Origin: Ryuthela nishihirai | Taxonomy: Eukaryota; Arthropoda; Arachnida; Araneae; Heptathelidae | DNA length: 64,000 nt | Reading direction: 5' to 3' | NCBI GenBank assembly: GCA_038380435.1 | Contig: JAWZYU010000129.1 | Location: 532,001 to 596,000 of the forward strand | Shown here: positions 11,395-23,559 of the stretch, piece by piece | How the letters are laid out: every line of letters starts with the position of its first letter | Position numbering within the stretch: the stretch's first letter is position 1 | Program-made: the position numbers and the translations under genes | Notes under the pieces: generated by a model | Databases searched by the model: none | What the model was told of the DNA's origin: nothing | What the model saw: only the letters and a program-made list of their open reading frames with translations

Positions 11395-12530
11395 AAACTC
11401 TAGGCTTGAAAGAAACCAGATAGGCAAGTAAAGGTCAGATATTTAAAAAAAAACTTTAAATTTCTCTTTTCAGGCAGGGAGAATGAAAAGGTGTCCGTTT
11501 GCTTCTCAACAGACCAGCCAGTGATGCCCTTCTAGGATATGACTGCATTAATAAAAGATTTCTTACAGCAAAATTTAAAACAAAAATTGAAGACTTGAAT
11601 GTCATCTCTTTTTACATCTCCTTGAATGTCATCTCTTGTTGCATCTTCTCGAGAAAGATAGGTTTTAGAGACAACTTCAGGATATTTTGAATTCTGTCAA
11701 GAATTCAGATATTTCTCTTGTGCTACGTGATTTCAATGTTAAGATGTACTGACTCTCATCTTTGGGCTGTGATATTAGATACCTTTGGCATTTGTAGTTT
11801 CAATGGCAATGGGAACGTCTCCTATAGGTAAGTAAACATAATTGTTTGTGAATAACTAACATATACTACATACAACAGAACATTTATAAATATGCATGAG
11901 TTTCACCTGATGGGTTGCACAGAAATATTATAAATTATATTTTAATTAACAGCAAATGAGCTTTTTCGATTAGGAATACCAGATCATAGAGGGTAGCCGA
12001 AATTGGGTCTGACCATTACCTGGTCAAAAGTGTCTTGCAGCTGAAGCTAAAGAAATATTGTGCTAAGGTTAAGAAAATTAGTTTTACACTGAAGGTCTGA
12101 AAGATCCAGATATAGCCAAAGCATACCATGATAGGCTACTAAGTCATTATGACAATCGTGGTTTGCTTACTGCTAAAGTTGAGAAAGAATGGGAATAGTT
12201 TATACAGACTTTTCTGGAAACCAACAGTACTCTTATGGGTAAAAGGGAACAGAGGAAACAAAATTATTTGAGTGATAAGGCTATGGAACTTATTTCTGAA
12301 AGAAGGAAGTGCAGGATTAATATGAATCAACACCCTACTACTCCTAACAGAAGGCATTACAGTGAGCTTAATAAACATCTAAAGGATCAGTTAACAGCTG
12401 ATAAATATCTTTGGCTTGATAGCTTGGCTGACAAAGCTGAGGAAGCAGTTAGACAGCACAACAGCAGGGATTGTACCAGATTGTTAATGTTTTGTGTGGG
12501 AAGAAACAGACAAGTACGCAGGGACACCAG
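11395..12530 (+). mobile_element. LINE-R (RTE-like) internal fragment, copy 1
   Basis: Aligns with 15350-16470 of copy 2: it covers most of the endonuclease (YDCINKRF region, 'SDALLGYD') through the endonuclease-RT linker (KREQRKQNYLSDKAMELI, LADKAEEAVRQHNSRD). Both ends of the element are missing. It carries many frameshifts and stops and looks older than the other copies. Confidence 0.85.
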
Positions 12531-12539
12531 ATCTGAAAA

Positions 12540-12900
12540 TTCCTATCGTTTCTTATTCTTACTGCCTGAAATAGCCCATCTCCAACTTTCAGCTCTACAG
12601 TACATATATATCAGAATTTGAGCTTTGACGTCAAAGGACCCATTGCATCTAAAACTCACAAAATTACTATATTTACGATTCAAAATTCCCAAAGACCCCA
12701 TTTTTTTTAACTCTCTAGCACCGGTAGATCTATATTTGTCCTCTGACCTCAAAGGACCCATCGCAACCAAATTTTCATAACATTTCCGATATCTGCGACT
12801 CAAAATACCCCCAGGAACCACTTTTCAGTCTCTAGCACCGATAGATCTGAATTTGATCATTGAACTCGAAACACCCTTCATATTCGAAATTTCGTAACAT
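12540..12900 (-). repeat. Degenerate tandem repeat, period ~115-130 bp, open on the minus strand
   Basis: Two full units and a partial one (boundaries near 12590, 12718, 12836), each with tctctagcaccg.tagatct and ..caaaggacccat.gca. The minus strand is open across two units (12543-12821) and repeats a peptide of the form MGSLGILNRKYSNFVSF. A repeated ORF of this kind can be a true satellite with an accidental frame; no known protein is recognised. Confidence 0.6.
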
Positions 12901-13242
12901 TATCCCCAAACGCAAATTATCACATCTCCAGCCCTCGCGCATATCAACTTTTAATCTCTATGTGACCTCTTTGACCTTGAAACACACGTCGGAGGTCAAA
13001 TTTCGGATTTTTCTCGAGATCTACGACCCGGATTACCCCTAGATGCAAATTGTCAGAGCTATACGATTTCTGCATCATGTTAGGATTAGCGCAATTCACT
13101 GCCAATCAGTAGTCAGTGATTCACGATACTCTATATATACTCAGTGTTCGCTGAATTATGACCACCTTGTCGTGATCGAACGTTTCGGTGTGAGTCTCCC
13201 CCCTCCTCAGCTGATAGACCACCAATTTTTGGAGATGGAGAA

Positions 13243-13440
13243 AAAATAAATACCCCTTCAAGCAGCTGCTTGCCACAGAGGTGTTACAGGAGCCTGTCAA
13301 TTTATACGCCTTAGTAGAAGGTCTGTTAGGATGGCGGGACCTCAGCAGAAAGACATCACAAACATCCGTGCCTTAATCGGGGCTCGAACCCAGGTCCCTT
13401 AGATCAGTAGACAAGCGTGCTAACCACTCGGCCACGGGAG
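13243..13440 (-). mobile_element. SINE-A copy, nearly complete
   Basis: SINE-A read on the minus strand: a tRNA-like head (box A ggccgagtggttagc-like, box B ggttcgagcccc), a body with tgctgaggtcc, and a 3' end caagcagctgcttga.gggg followed by (ATTT)n. This copy has all three parts, with scattered substitutions. SINE-A is about 205 bp, as fixed by the copy at 39933-40137. Confidence 0.9.
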
Positions 13441-13889
13441 AGGGATGCGAATCTCCATCCCAGCATGCACGCGCAGCTCTGTTCAAAAAGTGGGAGAGCT
13501 TGACAGGTTTGTAAAGGTCCGATGGTGTGGACGGTGATCAGCTTCTGTGTTCCCGCATGCTACTTTCCTAAAGGAGGTCGTTAATGTCAGTGTGAGCTAT
13601 TGGACCACACGCTGCAACAAGCGGTGAGAGCTGAACCCACCCTGTGAAGTTTCCCCCCCCCCCCGATTTATACCTTAAGGAAAGAAGAAGAGATTTAAAG
13701 ATAACTTTAAAAATGCCCTTTTTTCCCGAACAAAGTCGAGTATTTTGACTAGCAAAAAATAAAAATAAACTTTTTCGCAATAAATCCCATGAACTTTTAT
13801 TACACGTTTAGGCCTTCTTCGACCTGTATTCACCCCTTGCACAGTCCCGTAGGCAACTTTGAAGAATTCTGATTAAGGACATTTATTTA
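13441..13889. other. No gene recognised
   Basis: Holds a 10-base C run near 13660 and otherwise unremarkable sequence. Confidence 0.4.
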
Positions 13890-14590
13890 CTACTAGCTGA
13901 ACGTACCCGACGCTGCCCTGGTGTCACTATTAACCTATATATTCTTCCTTTAACTGCACCAAAGGTAAATTTTGTAATCACCCCCCCCCCCCTCGACATT
14001 TTAGCACAGATTTTCAACAGCAAGAAATATGCCCGGTGTTGACTTGGATCGTTGTCGACGTCAGAGAGCTCTCTCATAGCCCGTGGCTTAGTTTCTGCGT
14101 AAGGTATCAAGAATTTTATTTCCGTTACCACAGATTTTGTTGCCCTTGAAAGTCACTTTGCCCTTTATGGCTCCCGTGATGTTCGTTCGCATGGTCCAAA
14201 TTTCCTGCACAGCGTCCCCCGTGTGGCCTGGTGATTGGTTAAAAAACAGGTTCCGACTTGGCCCCTGGCTTCTTTTCTACACAAATTGGGACAGCTCCTG
14301 TCTCACTTTAAATCACTTTTAATCTGCGTATTCTGTTGTTTCCTGCATAAAGGTTAGGGAGTATCCCCCTCCCCCTACATTTTATCACAGTTTGAACACG
14401 AAGAATTTCCCGGTGTTGCAAAGGCCATTGCTGACTCGGCGCGCGCTCTCAGCCCGTGACAAAAGATCGAGATATTTCGTCAGATTTTGGCATTCTGTAA
14501 TTCCCGAAGTACTTCACGGATAAGTCCCAAATTTCGTACGTGGGTTCCCACTGCCAAACTCCATTTTTTGGCTGGAAAATCAGGTCCTAG
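13890..14590. repeat. Diverged direct duplication, offset ~380-390 bp
   Basis: 13975-14190 and 14365-14545 share an ordered set of phrases: a C-rich run then acattttagcacag or acattttatcacag, then ccggtgttg, then agcccgtg, then a piece ending in the pattern agattttg. The block starts with actagctgaacgtacccg, a phrase that looks like the edge of a dispersed element. No coding capacity is recognised. Confidence 0.5.
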
Positions 14591-15087
14591 CTGCAAAGAA
14601 ACGCCTAATTAATGCTTTTGGAAATGTGGAGAATCTAGCAACGGCATCAGATTTGCAGCAGAAGATTAAAATGCTATTTTAACACTTTACTTTCACAGTT
14701 AGGGAGCAATAAATGGCAACAGTAAATTTGACAGCGATTCTCTTTTCTTGTAGGAATAGCATTGAAAAAATTTGGTTCTAGCAACCCCTTCTTTTGGACT
14801 TTCGACCTATGGCTACTTTTCTTTCTTTTTATACCCTGCTGAGGAGTGGTTAACCACACAGAGTCCTGGTGCTCACCACATAAACCTATTGGACGACTGA
14901 GATAAGACTCTGAGCTTGATCCTGAATTTGCTGCATTGGTGGGCTTCTGTGGAGGGAAAATCTTCTACTGTATTTTCTGTTTGTTTGTGGGTTGACAGCC
15001 CCAAGTGAATAGATTCACAGGATATGTTTATCAGCTGGTGGATAATCCTGAGCACAGGTCATCGCAAGCAACTGAACTCTTACTTCT

Positions 15088-18000
15088 ATGGGCATCGTCA
15101 AATTCTACATTGGAGAAAGTCTTCCAGTGCAGATGGCTTCAGCCTTTAGCGGAGGGGGAACGGGTCTTTGCCCCATGTCTGCGATTAGGGGGCTGTTTGA
15201 TATTGTCGGCATTCCCTCTCTCAATAAACATAGTTTCTTTAAACATCCCACTAACCATTTTCTCTCCATAGGTAGTTGGAATGTGAGGACTCTGCACAGA
15301 GCTTTTTCTCTTGATGTCCTCACACAAGAATTCCACCATTATAATTCAGATATTCTCGGCTTGTAAGAGACCAGATTGACAGATAAAGGTCAGATTCTTA
15401 AAAATAATCTTAAATTTATCTTTTTAGGGAGGAACGACAATAAGCATCACCAAGGCGTGGGTCTGCTTCTCAGCAGACACGCTAGTGATGCTCTTCTAGG
15501 ATATGAGTGCATTAATGAAAGGTTTCTCTCAGCTAAATTTCAGACAGGCATTAAAGACTTCAATGTTATCTACTGTTATGCTCCCACTGAGGATGGTGAT
15601 GAGGATGAGAAGGATAGGTTTTACGGAAAATTTCAGGATATTTTGAATTCTGTCAAGAAAGGAGATATTACCCTTATTCTAGGTGACTTCAATGCCAATG
15701 TTGCTACTGACTCTGACCTTTGGGCGAGGGGTGATAGGCCCTTTTGGTATTGGTAGCTGCAATGGGCAACGTATCCTACAGGTAAGTAAACTCAATGGTT
15801 TCAGAATAATTAACACTTATTACAAACACAGCGACATACATAAGTACACATGGATTTCACCTGATGGGCTGCGTAAGGATATGATTTTTTATATATTAAT
15901 TAATAGCAAATGGGCTAGTTCTGTTAGGAATACCAGGCCATATAGGGGAGCTGAAATTGGATCTGACCATTAACTTGTTAAACGTGTCTTGCAACTTAAA
16001 CTTAAAATGTGTTGTGCTAGGGTTAAAAAGTTTACTTTTAATACTGAAGTTCTGAAAGAACCAGTTATAGCTAAAGCTTACCATGATAGGTTACTTAGTC
16101 ATTATGACAGTCATGGTATGCTTACTACTGAAGTTGAGGAAGAATGGGATCACTTTAAATAGGCTTTTTCGAAAACTAACAGTACTCTTTTAGGAAAAAA
16201 GGAGCAGAAGAGACATAATTATTCGAGTGATAACGCACTTGTGCTTATTTCTGAAAGAAAGAACTGCGGGAATGTCCTTAATCAATACCCTACTAGTCCT
16301 AATAGAAAGCATTGCAGAGAGCTTAATAAACGTGTAAAGGATCAGTTATCTGCTGATACGAATCTTTGGCTTGATGGCTTGGCTGACAAAGCCGAAGAAG
16401 CAGTTAGGAGCACAACAGCGGAGAGCTTTACCAGATAGTTAATTTTTGTGTGGTAGAAAACGGACGGGTATTGGAGGATAAACTAGGTAAGATTCTATCT
16501 TGTTTACCCTCCAAAAAAAGGGAGTATTGGCTAGGTGGACTGAGCATTTCAGTGATATTCTAAACAATGTGGTTAGTTCTACTCCATTGTTTGCAATGAT
16601 GATAGATGCATTGGTGGCTTTAATGTTGGCCCTATAACACAATCTGAAGTTATTTTGGCTATTTCTAAACTTAAACTTCATAAGTTCCCAAGGGTAGATG
16701 AAATTACTACTGAAATGCTTAGAGCTGGGAATATTTCGGTTACCAATGGATGACTGAAATTTTGAATATCTTTTATGGTAAAGGCATGGTTCCTAAGGAT
16801 TTTACCGGAGCAATTATTATTCCTATTTTCAAAAAAGGTGATCGCAGTTCTTGTGATAACTATAGGGGTATCAGCCTACTCTCTGTACCAGGTAAAGTTC
16901 TTTCCATGATTGTGCTTAATAGAATTAATAATCTGGTTGACAGGCAATTGCGTGATGAGCAATGTGGATTCAGAAGTGCTAGGGGATGTGTGGATAAGAT
17001 ATTTTCACTCACGCAGATTCTTGAGAAATGTTTAGAGTTTCAGAAACCTTTGGTTGCTAGCTTTGTTGATTTCAAAAAGGCTTTCGACTATTGAAAGTCA
17101 TAATTGTGGATGATTGTGAGATTGTATGTCATACCAGACGAGTTAGGTAATATAATGAAAGCTCTCTATAATAACACTGAGTTGTGTGTTAGAGTTGGTA
17201 AGGTTTGTAGCAATTGGTTTAGCATTGCTTCTGGTGTTCGACAAGGGTGCATTTTTTCTTCTTTTCTCATTAGTTTGGTTATTGATTATGTTACGCGAAA
17301 TTCACTGCAAGGGAAATATTTTGGCCTTAAATTGTCTGGAGATGCGAAAATTTCTGATTTAGATTACGCTGATGATTTAGCCATTTTGGAAAATCATGTT
17401 GATGAGATGAACTCTTGCATTCGAGCTGTTGATGAGACTGGTAGTGGAGTAGGTTTAGTTATAACCAGGGAGAAAAGTAAAGTGATGAATATTGGTCAGG
17501 CAGATAGATGGTGCTTCAGTTGCTTTGAATGGCTGCACTCTTGACCAATTGTGTCTGTTTAATTTTCTTGGGAGTTATGTAACAGATACTGGTGATGTGC
17601 GGCATGAGATTAACAGATGAATAGGGATTACCGCTGGGAAATTTAAGAATCTATGGAGAGTGTGGAGAAATAGTCGCATACACCTAAAGACTAAAATTAG
17701 ACTCTAAAATAGTTTGGTTCTTTCTAGGGTTATTTATGATAACAAAATTTGTACACTTTGTAAAGAAGATAACGGGAAACTAGATGTTTTGAGCAGTAGG
17801 TGGTTCAAATTTGTAAGTAAAGAAGAGATTAGGCACCGGAGTCGGCAACCTCTTTAAGCATCATATTGTGCAGAGAGATACTACATTGGTTTGGCCATGT
17901 TGCCCTATGGATAATTATAGATTAGCGAATAGGGTTATGAACAGTGTGCCGAAAGGTTTCAGAAAGAGGCGTATTATTTCGTCTCGGATAAGTCAACAAG

Positions 18001-18145
18001 GACACCTAGGATGCGATGGGCAGACAAAGTCAAAAAGGTTCTTGTTAGAATTGGTGGGCAGTGGCCGGATGCAGCAGATATAGATCAGGACAGATATGCT
18101 TGAAGAACTAAATGGCAAAATCTGGTTGGACCTCTTGTAATCCAC
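15088..18145 (+). pseudogene. LINE-R copy 2 ORF: endonuclease and reverse transcriptase, broken
   Basis: Endonuclease: SWNVRTLHRAFSLDVL, ILGL then a stop where other copies have QESKW, GVGLLLSRHASDALLGYE, GDFNA, and IGSDH near 15960. RT: GDRSSCDNYRGISLLS (16831 on), DEQCGFRSARGC, FVDFKKAFD, SGVRQGC, DLDYADDLA with the catalytic YADD intact near 17365. C-terminus: thumb and GHVA-type region, badly shifted. At least six stops or frameshifts break the ~1000-codon ORF. In life it would nick the target and copy the element RNA at the nick. Confidence 0.85.
17971..18000 (+). other. 30 bp filler in LINE-R copied from the hAT relic 1.6 kb away
   Basis: 17975-18000 is identical to 19598-19623, which is native coding sequence of the hAT relic (WKNISSRISQQ region). 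Copy 3 of the LINE reads straight through this point (cagaaggagggggagacc), so the piece is an insertion in copy 2. Confidence 0.85.
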
Positions 18146-18339
18146 AGCTGCTTGAGGATGATGATGATGATGCCAAAGAGTTTTCTATAATTATAATATA
18201 GCCGAAACGGTTTTATTAAACCAATTTAATCATGCCAGTTTTATTGCGGAATTCATTAAAGTGTTTTAAGGGAGTTTATTAATTGTGGTTCACTAAATGG
18301 AGTTTAAATTGTGGTTTATCGATTATAGGTAGTTTAGTG

Positions 18340-18432
18340 AATGGGGTTTAAAAAAATAGTGTTCATTAAATGGGGTTTAAAAAATAGTGTTCATTAAATG
18401 GGGTTTAAAAAATAGTGTTCATTAAATGGGGT
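18340..18432 (+). repeat. 28 bp tandem repeat, ~3.3 units
   Basis: The unit starts atggggtttaaaaaatagtg and repeats with almost no change; more degenerate versions precede it from ~18265. No spacers of unique sequence, so it is a minisatellite. Confidence 0.9.
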
Positions 18433-18611
18433 TTATTACCGAGTCTATATTACGTATATTACGTCTATAGTAGTGGTCTTTGTTTCCATTCATGTTATAT
18501 ATGATGCAATAGAATTATTTCTTTGCAATTTTGTTTTGGAAATACACAATACCACAAAAGTTCAAAGACTCGCACCACCGGATTTTCTGTGAAATAATGA
18601 ACTTATACTAA

Positions 18612-18694
18612 ATATGATGAATATCGGTCAGGCAGATGGTGCTTCAGTTGCTTTGAATGGCTGCACTCTTGAGCAAGTGTCTCAGTTTAATATA
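18612..18694 (+). mobile_element. LINE-R fragment, ~83 bp of the RT thumb region
   Basis: Matches copy 2 at ~17485-17565 (MNIGQAD... LNGCTLEQVSQFN). An isolated piece with neither LINE end. The rest of 18433-19085 has nothing recognised. Confidence 0.8.
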
Positions 18695-19084
18695 TGAATC
18701 AATGAAGTGAAACGTGCTGTGATAATCCTGGAAACAAAACCTTCATCTCAACATCTGGGAACAACTCTGCTCTGAAGAATTGGATTTTGGAAATACTCTA
18801 AAATAGTATCTATAGGTATTTATTAAACATGTATTCAGCAAATGCAGGTGTTTACCTTTAAACTGCCCTACAGCGTTAATAGTGCATTATCTCTAAACGT
18901 ATCTAAATATTAAGGGTAAGCTCATATAAAAGGCTGACATATTTTTTCGATGAAATATTTAATATTTTGTTAATGTTGTTTTAATTGGTATATTGGTACT
19001 ATACCAGATATATAATGCACTAAAATTGTTCTGAAAAATATAATATTGCTCAGAATAGTAAATTTTTTGAACTGCTATTTTCAT

Positions 19085-19850
19085 TTCTACAGACTTCATG
19101 GTTCAGAGTACAGAAGACGAGACAAATTAAAGGCACTGCAACGAGAGGAAAGTGCTCGCTCTTCGGAAAGTTGGCTCAGAACCGAATGAGAAAGTGTAGA
19201 AAAAATAGAACCTTTGCCCCGGATAGAACTGATAGAAGACAGCCTCCAGCCTTTGGAAGAGGAAGTACAGTCTTTTGTACAAAGTCAAGACTGCTTTGAG
19301 TTTGGACCCAGATCCTACCAAAGAGATGAGGATCTTTGTATTATGTGACCAAGTACGGCCTAAAACAGATTGGAAAAGTGGAGTTCAGCAAATCGAAAAG
19401 GCAATGCAGCATCCGAAGTTGATCTTTTAGAGATAGATTGTTTGAAAGAAAGTGGGCTAAGGGAGAGATTCGAAACAGAAATTGGTTAAGGTACTCCTAA
19501 AAGACATGATGTGTTTTTTTCAGCCCTTGTCGATTTTTCACAGCGATTCAAGGACAGAAATTTCGTTTGTTAAGAATGGTTTCAACGATTGGAAAAATAT
19601 TTCGTCTCGGATAAGTCAACAAGAAACTTCTCTCAGTCATACGACGAGTTTACTCATCCTGAAGGAAAGAGGAGATAAGTGGCGCAAGATAGGTGGGCAG
19701 CTTACTGAGCAGCAAGAAGAAGATGTACTGACTACAGGAAGAAAGTGCTGTACCGAATACTAGCATTTGTCACAGCTCTTGCTTCTCGCAGTTTGACATT
19801 CAGAGGGTATGAGGACCATTGTCATAAGGCATTGGCTTTGTGGATCGCGG
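19085..19850 (+). pseudogene. hAT transposase relic (ZMYM1/DUF4371-type, TTF-like zinc finger region)
   Basis: Starts after an acceptor-like tttctacag with SGSEYRRRDKLKALQREE, the usual 'SGaekRK' N-terminus. The TTF-type domain follows: WLRYS, then GFNDWKNISSRISQQETS with the conserved FxxGFxxWKxxxxxxxxHExSxxH layout (the first His is now Gln), and then VLYRILAFVTALASRSLTF with RGYEDH, the 'iafLaeRgLafRG' segment before the DUF4371 catalytic core. The catalytic core itself is absent. Several frameshifts and stops. In a live element this enzyme performs cut-and-paste transposition with 8 bp target duplications. Confidence 0.8.
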
Positions 19851-21058
19851 TTTATAAAGTGACTTAACGATTTCAATATTGTGGCTTCGTAAAAATTTTC
19901 TCACTTTTAAACAGAAAAATTTAAATGGTGAAATAGAATACAGGAATATAATCGAAATTTTCCCATTCACGATTCGATGCGATATATCAGAAAATCGAAA
20001 CAACTCCATAACATTTTCAACGCCTAATCTATTCTAGCAATAGTATATTTCTTTAGGTTTTTTTCAATTACCTATTATCTTCTGTTCCCAGCTTGACAGA
20101 GTAATACAAACTTACCCACCACGTGGAAAGCACTGCATTAACCAATCGTGAAAGAATAATTTGATAATTCGTAGTACAGGTTTCCCCCAAGGTAGTCAGC
20201 GTGGCATTAAAATCCAGCGTATGTTAAAATAGCTTAATCTCGGGAACAATTTTTTAAACGAATATTGTTGAAAATGGAGATTTAGACAGATTTGATTTAC
20301 TCGTTAATTTTACTTTCAGTCACATTTTCTAATAGAAAGCTTTTTTTTTTTAAAAATAGAATTTGGAATTCTAACTCCCTTTCCCCAGTCCTTTAGGGAT
20401 TTCTTAATAAAGTGGTCAGAGAGTACATTATTAAAATGATGCTGAAGCTTCCGTGCAAAATGAGTGTCCTCAGTTTACTGATTACACGAAACATTTTGTT
20501 GTACTGCAGTCAAAGGACATACTCCATTTACAAATTGATGTGTATAAATATGCTGACTTTGTTTCCCAAATCTATTCGTTGTCATAAGGACTTATGTCAG
20601 TGAGTAACTGAACTACAGAAAAAACAAGAACATTTTTGAAACTATACTATGTTTCGTATAAAGAAAGGAGCTTCAGTTCCTCTTCAGTTTCTTGTCCAAT
20701 TGTTGTTTAATAGTCTCATCCACGAAAGCCAATAAAACACATGATGTTGCTAAATATATACTGTATCCTTGGGTATCTAGAATATATTTATGTGGAAACA
20801 AAACATGCAGAACTATCTTCGTTGATCTAATAAAAATTCGATATTTCATTTAATCTCTTACTACAGGAAAACTCAACAACGCGCTTCCTATCGCCAAATT
20901 TCTAAAATGCCCTCTTTCGTGATCACCGATTTATCCCATTGCGTGAAGAAGAAAAAAGCACTCTGACGCAAAAACCTTAACCCATCCTAAGTGCATTCTC
21001 CTATTACTGTAGGTTAAGCCTAATATAAAAATTATTTTAGAAGCGGCTGGTTGTCATG
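19851..21058. other. No gene recognised
   Basis: AT-rich. A poly(T) run lies at 20341-20350. No coding pattern or repeat family was matched. Confidence 0.5.
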
Positions 21059-21059
21059 G

Positions 21060-21215
21060 AGTCCACCAGGACCTTGTCAAATGCGCCATAGACAAGATTG
21101 TGAGGATGACGACACAATACCTAAAAAACAAAAAACAGCCATGTCCTTTTTGGGACTCCAATCCACGTCCTTTTACTCCGCAACCAAGCACGCTAACCTC
21201 TCGTTCACAGAGAAG
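21060..21215 (-). mobile_element. Diverged SINE-A-like element
   Basis: On the minus strand it reads ggttagcgtgcttgg, then a box B-like segment (ggattggagtccc), then acatggctgtttt and gtgtcgtcatcctc. This is the same order as SINE-A (head, atggctgtt, gtcgtttttctgctgagg, catcctc) but strongly diverged, so it may be a separate subfamily or a cousin. Confidence 0.6.
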
Positions 21216-21391
21216 ATGTAAAATAAAAATTGCAATAGAATAGAAGAGAACTGATTCTTAATAACTTGGGTGACATCACTGAATATTCCTGAGCGATATC
21301 GGTGATATATCGATTCTGATCGATATCGGTGATATCCAGTCGCCTATGCCTCAATCACTTATTTTCAGATCAGTTCTTGCCCTCAACTTAA
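21216..21391. repeat. Short cgatatcggtgatat direct repeat
   Basis: The 15-mer at 21294-21308 recurs at 21321-21335 separated by 12 bases. It is itself partly palindromic (gatatc). Function unknown. Confidence 0.7.
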
Positions 21392-23545
21392 ACGTCGTCA
21401 TCATCATCATCATCCTCAAGCAGCCATGGACTACGGAGGTCCAACCAGACCACGCAGTTTAATTCTCCAAGCATATCTGTCCTGAGCTACATCTTCTGCA
21501 TCCGGCCACTGCACACCAATTCTAACAAGGTCCTGTTTGACATTGTCTGCCCACCGCATCCTAGGTCTCCCCCTCCTTCTGAGGCCTCTAGGCACACTGT
21601 TCATAACCCTATTCGCCAATCTATAATTATCCATACGGGCAACATGGCCAAACCAGCGGAGTCTCTCTCTGCACAATATGCTGCTTAAAGAAGGTTGCAG
21701 ACTACTTTGCCTAACCTCATCATTAGTTACAAATTTAAACCACCTAATACCCAAGATACTGCGTAAGCATCTAGAATCAAAAGCATTAAGTTTCCTGTTA
21801 TCTTGTTTACACAGCGTCCACGTTTTACTACCATAACTAACCCTAGAAAGAACCAAACCATTATACAGTCAAATTTTAGTCTTTAGGTGTATACGCCTAT
21901 TTCTCCACAATCTCCATAGATTCTTAAAAGTCCCGGCAGCAATACCTATTCCTCTGTTAATCTCATGCCGCACATCACCAGTATCAGTTACATAGCTTCC
22001 AAGGTAATTAAACTGTGACACCTGCTCAAGACTGCAACCATTCAGATTAACTGAATCACAACCTGCCTGACCAATTTTCATCACTTTAGTTTTCTCTCTG
22101 TTTATAACCAAACCTACTCTACTACCAGTCTCATCAACAGCTCGAATGAAAGAGTTCATCTCATCAACATCATTTGCCAAAAGGGCTAAATCATCAGCAT
22201 AATCTAAATCAGAAATTTTCGTATCTCCAGCCCATTTAAGGCCAAAATCTTTCCCTTGAAGTGAATTTCGCATAACATAATCAACAACCAAACTAAAGAG
22301 AAAAGGAGACAAAATGCACCCTTGTCGAACGCCAGAAGTAATGCTAAACCAATTGCTATAAGCCTTACCAACTCTCACACACGACTCAGTGTTATTATAG
22401 AGAGCTTTCATTATGTTAACTAACTTGTCTGATATACCATATGATCTCACAATCAACCACAAATTATGACGATCAACAGAGTCGATAGCCTTTTTGAAAT
22501 CAACAAAGCTAGCAACCAAAAGTTTCTGAAACTCTAAACATTTTTCTTTTGCCTAAGTGAAAATATCAGATCTACACATCCCCTACCACTTCTAAATCCA
22601 CATTACTCATCATGCAATTGCCTGTCAACCAGATTCTTAATTCTATTAAGCACAATCATGGAAAGAACTTTACCTGGAACAGAGAGTAGGCTGATACCCC
22701 TATAGTTATCACAAGAACTGCGATCACCTTTTTTGAAAATAGGGATAATAATAGCTCTGGTAAAATTTTTAGGAACCATGCCTTTATCATAAAAGTTATT
22801 CAAAATTTCAGTCATCCAAGTGGTAACCGAAACATTCCCAGCTCTGAGCATTTCTGTAGTAATTTCATCTACCCCTTTATTTTCAAGGATTTATGAAGTT
22901 TAATTTTAGAGATAGCGAATATAACTGCAGATTGTGCTATAGGGCCAACATTAAAGCTGCCAATGCATCTATCATCATTACAAACAATGGGAGTAGAACT
23001 AACCACATTGTTTAGAACATCACTGAAATGCTCAGCCCACCTAGCCATGAGAGAATCCTCCCCTTCTATAACCTTACCTTGTTTATCGTTCAATCCCTGT
23101 ATACCTGTACGTTTTCTACCACATAAAACATTAACTATCTGGTACAGCTCTCTGCTGTTGTGCTGCCTAACTGCTTCCTCAGCTTTGTCAGCCAAACCAT
23201 CAAGCCAGAGATTCTTATCAGTAGCTAACTGATCCCTTACACGTTTATTAAGCTCTCTGTAATCCTTTCTATTAGGACTAGTAGGGTCCTGATTAAGGAC
23301 ATTCCTGCAGTTCATTCTCTCTGAAATAAACTCAAGTGCCTTATCACTCAGATAATTCTGTCTCCTCTGCTCCTTTTTTCCTAAAAGAGTACTGTTAGTT
23401 TCCAAAAAAGCCTGTTTAAAATGGCCCCATTCTTCCTCAACTTCAGTATTAAGCAAACCATGACTTTCATAATGATTAAGTAACCTATCATGGTAAGCTT
23501 TAGCTATAACTGGGTCTTTCAGAGCTTCAGTATAAATGGTAGCTA
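21392..23545 (-). mobile_element. LINE-R (RTE-like), copy 3, best-preserved RT
   Basis: The 3' end is a (ATG/CAT)n tail at 21394-21413, directly after the ORF end. The minus-strand ORF covers the endonuclease end (ALKDPVIAKAYHDRLL) to the C-terminus. RT keeps GDRSSCDNYRGISLLS, FVDFKKAID, SGVRQGCILSPF and YADD (22190-22201). In the C-terminal part, SYGSKTWTLCKQ, RLRWFGHVARMDNYR and RGRPRMRWAD are intact. A single TGA near 21866 (Arg in copy 5) splits RT from the C-terminal part; a shift and small deletion lie at 22520-22602. The endonuclease N-terminal part is missing here, and the 5' end appears reversed at 23560-23965. Confidence 0.9.
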
Positions 23546-23559
23546 GGCGAAAACTGGAA

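Larger units (their letters stand above)
14800..18172 (+). mobile_element. LINE-R (RTE-like), copy 2, nearly full length but decayed
   Basis: Begins near ctgctgaggagtgg (5' UTR, also in the copies at 23560-23965 and 61300-60860) and ends in a (GAT)n tail at 18156-18170. A simple-repeat 3' end instead of poly(A), a single endonuclease-RT ORF and the C-terminal RGRP.MRWAD motif fit the RTE group. About 3.4 kb. It contains a 26 bp piece foreign to the family at 17975-18000. Confidence 0.85.

Noticed and set aside
13243..13440. tRNA gene called from boxes A and B in SINE heads (also at 25942, 39933, 40344, 42481, 50471, 53632)
   Set aside because: Each head is fused to a shared non-tRNA body with target-site duplications, so they are SINEs and not working tRNA genes.
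18340..18432. CRISPR-like array
   Set aside because: The 28 bp units are contiguous with no unique spacers, in a eukaryotic context; it is a minisatellite.
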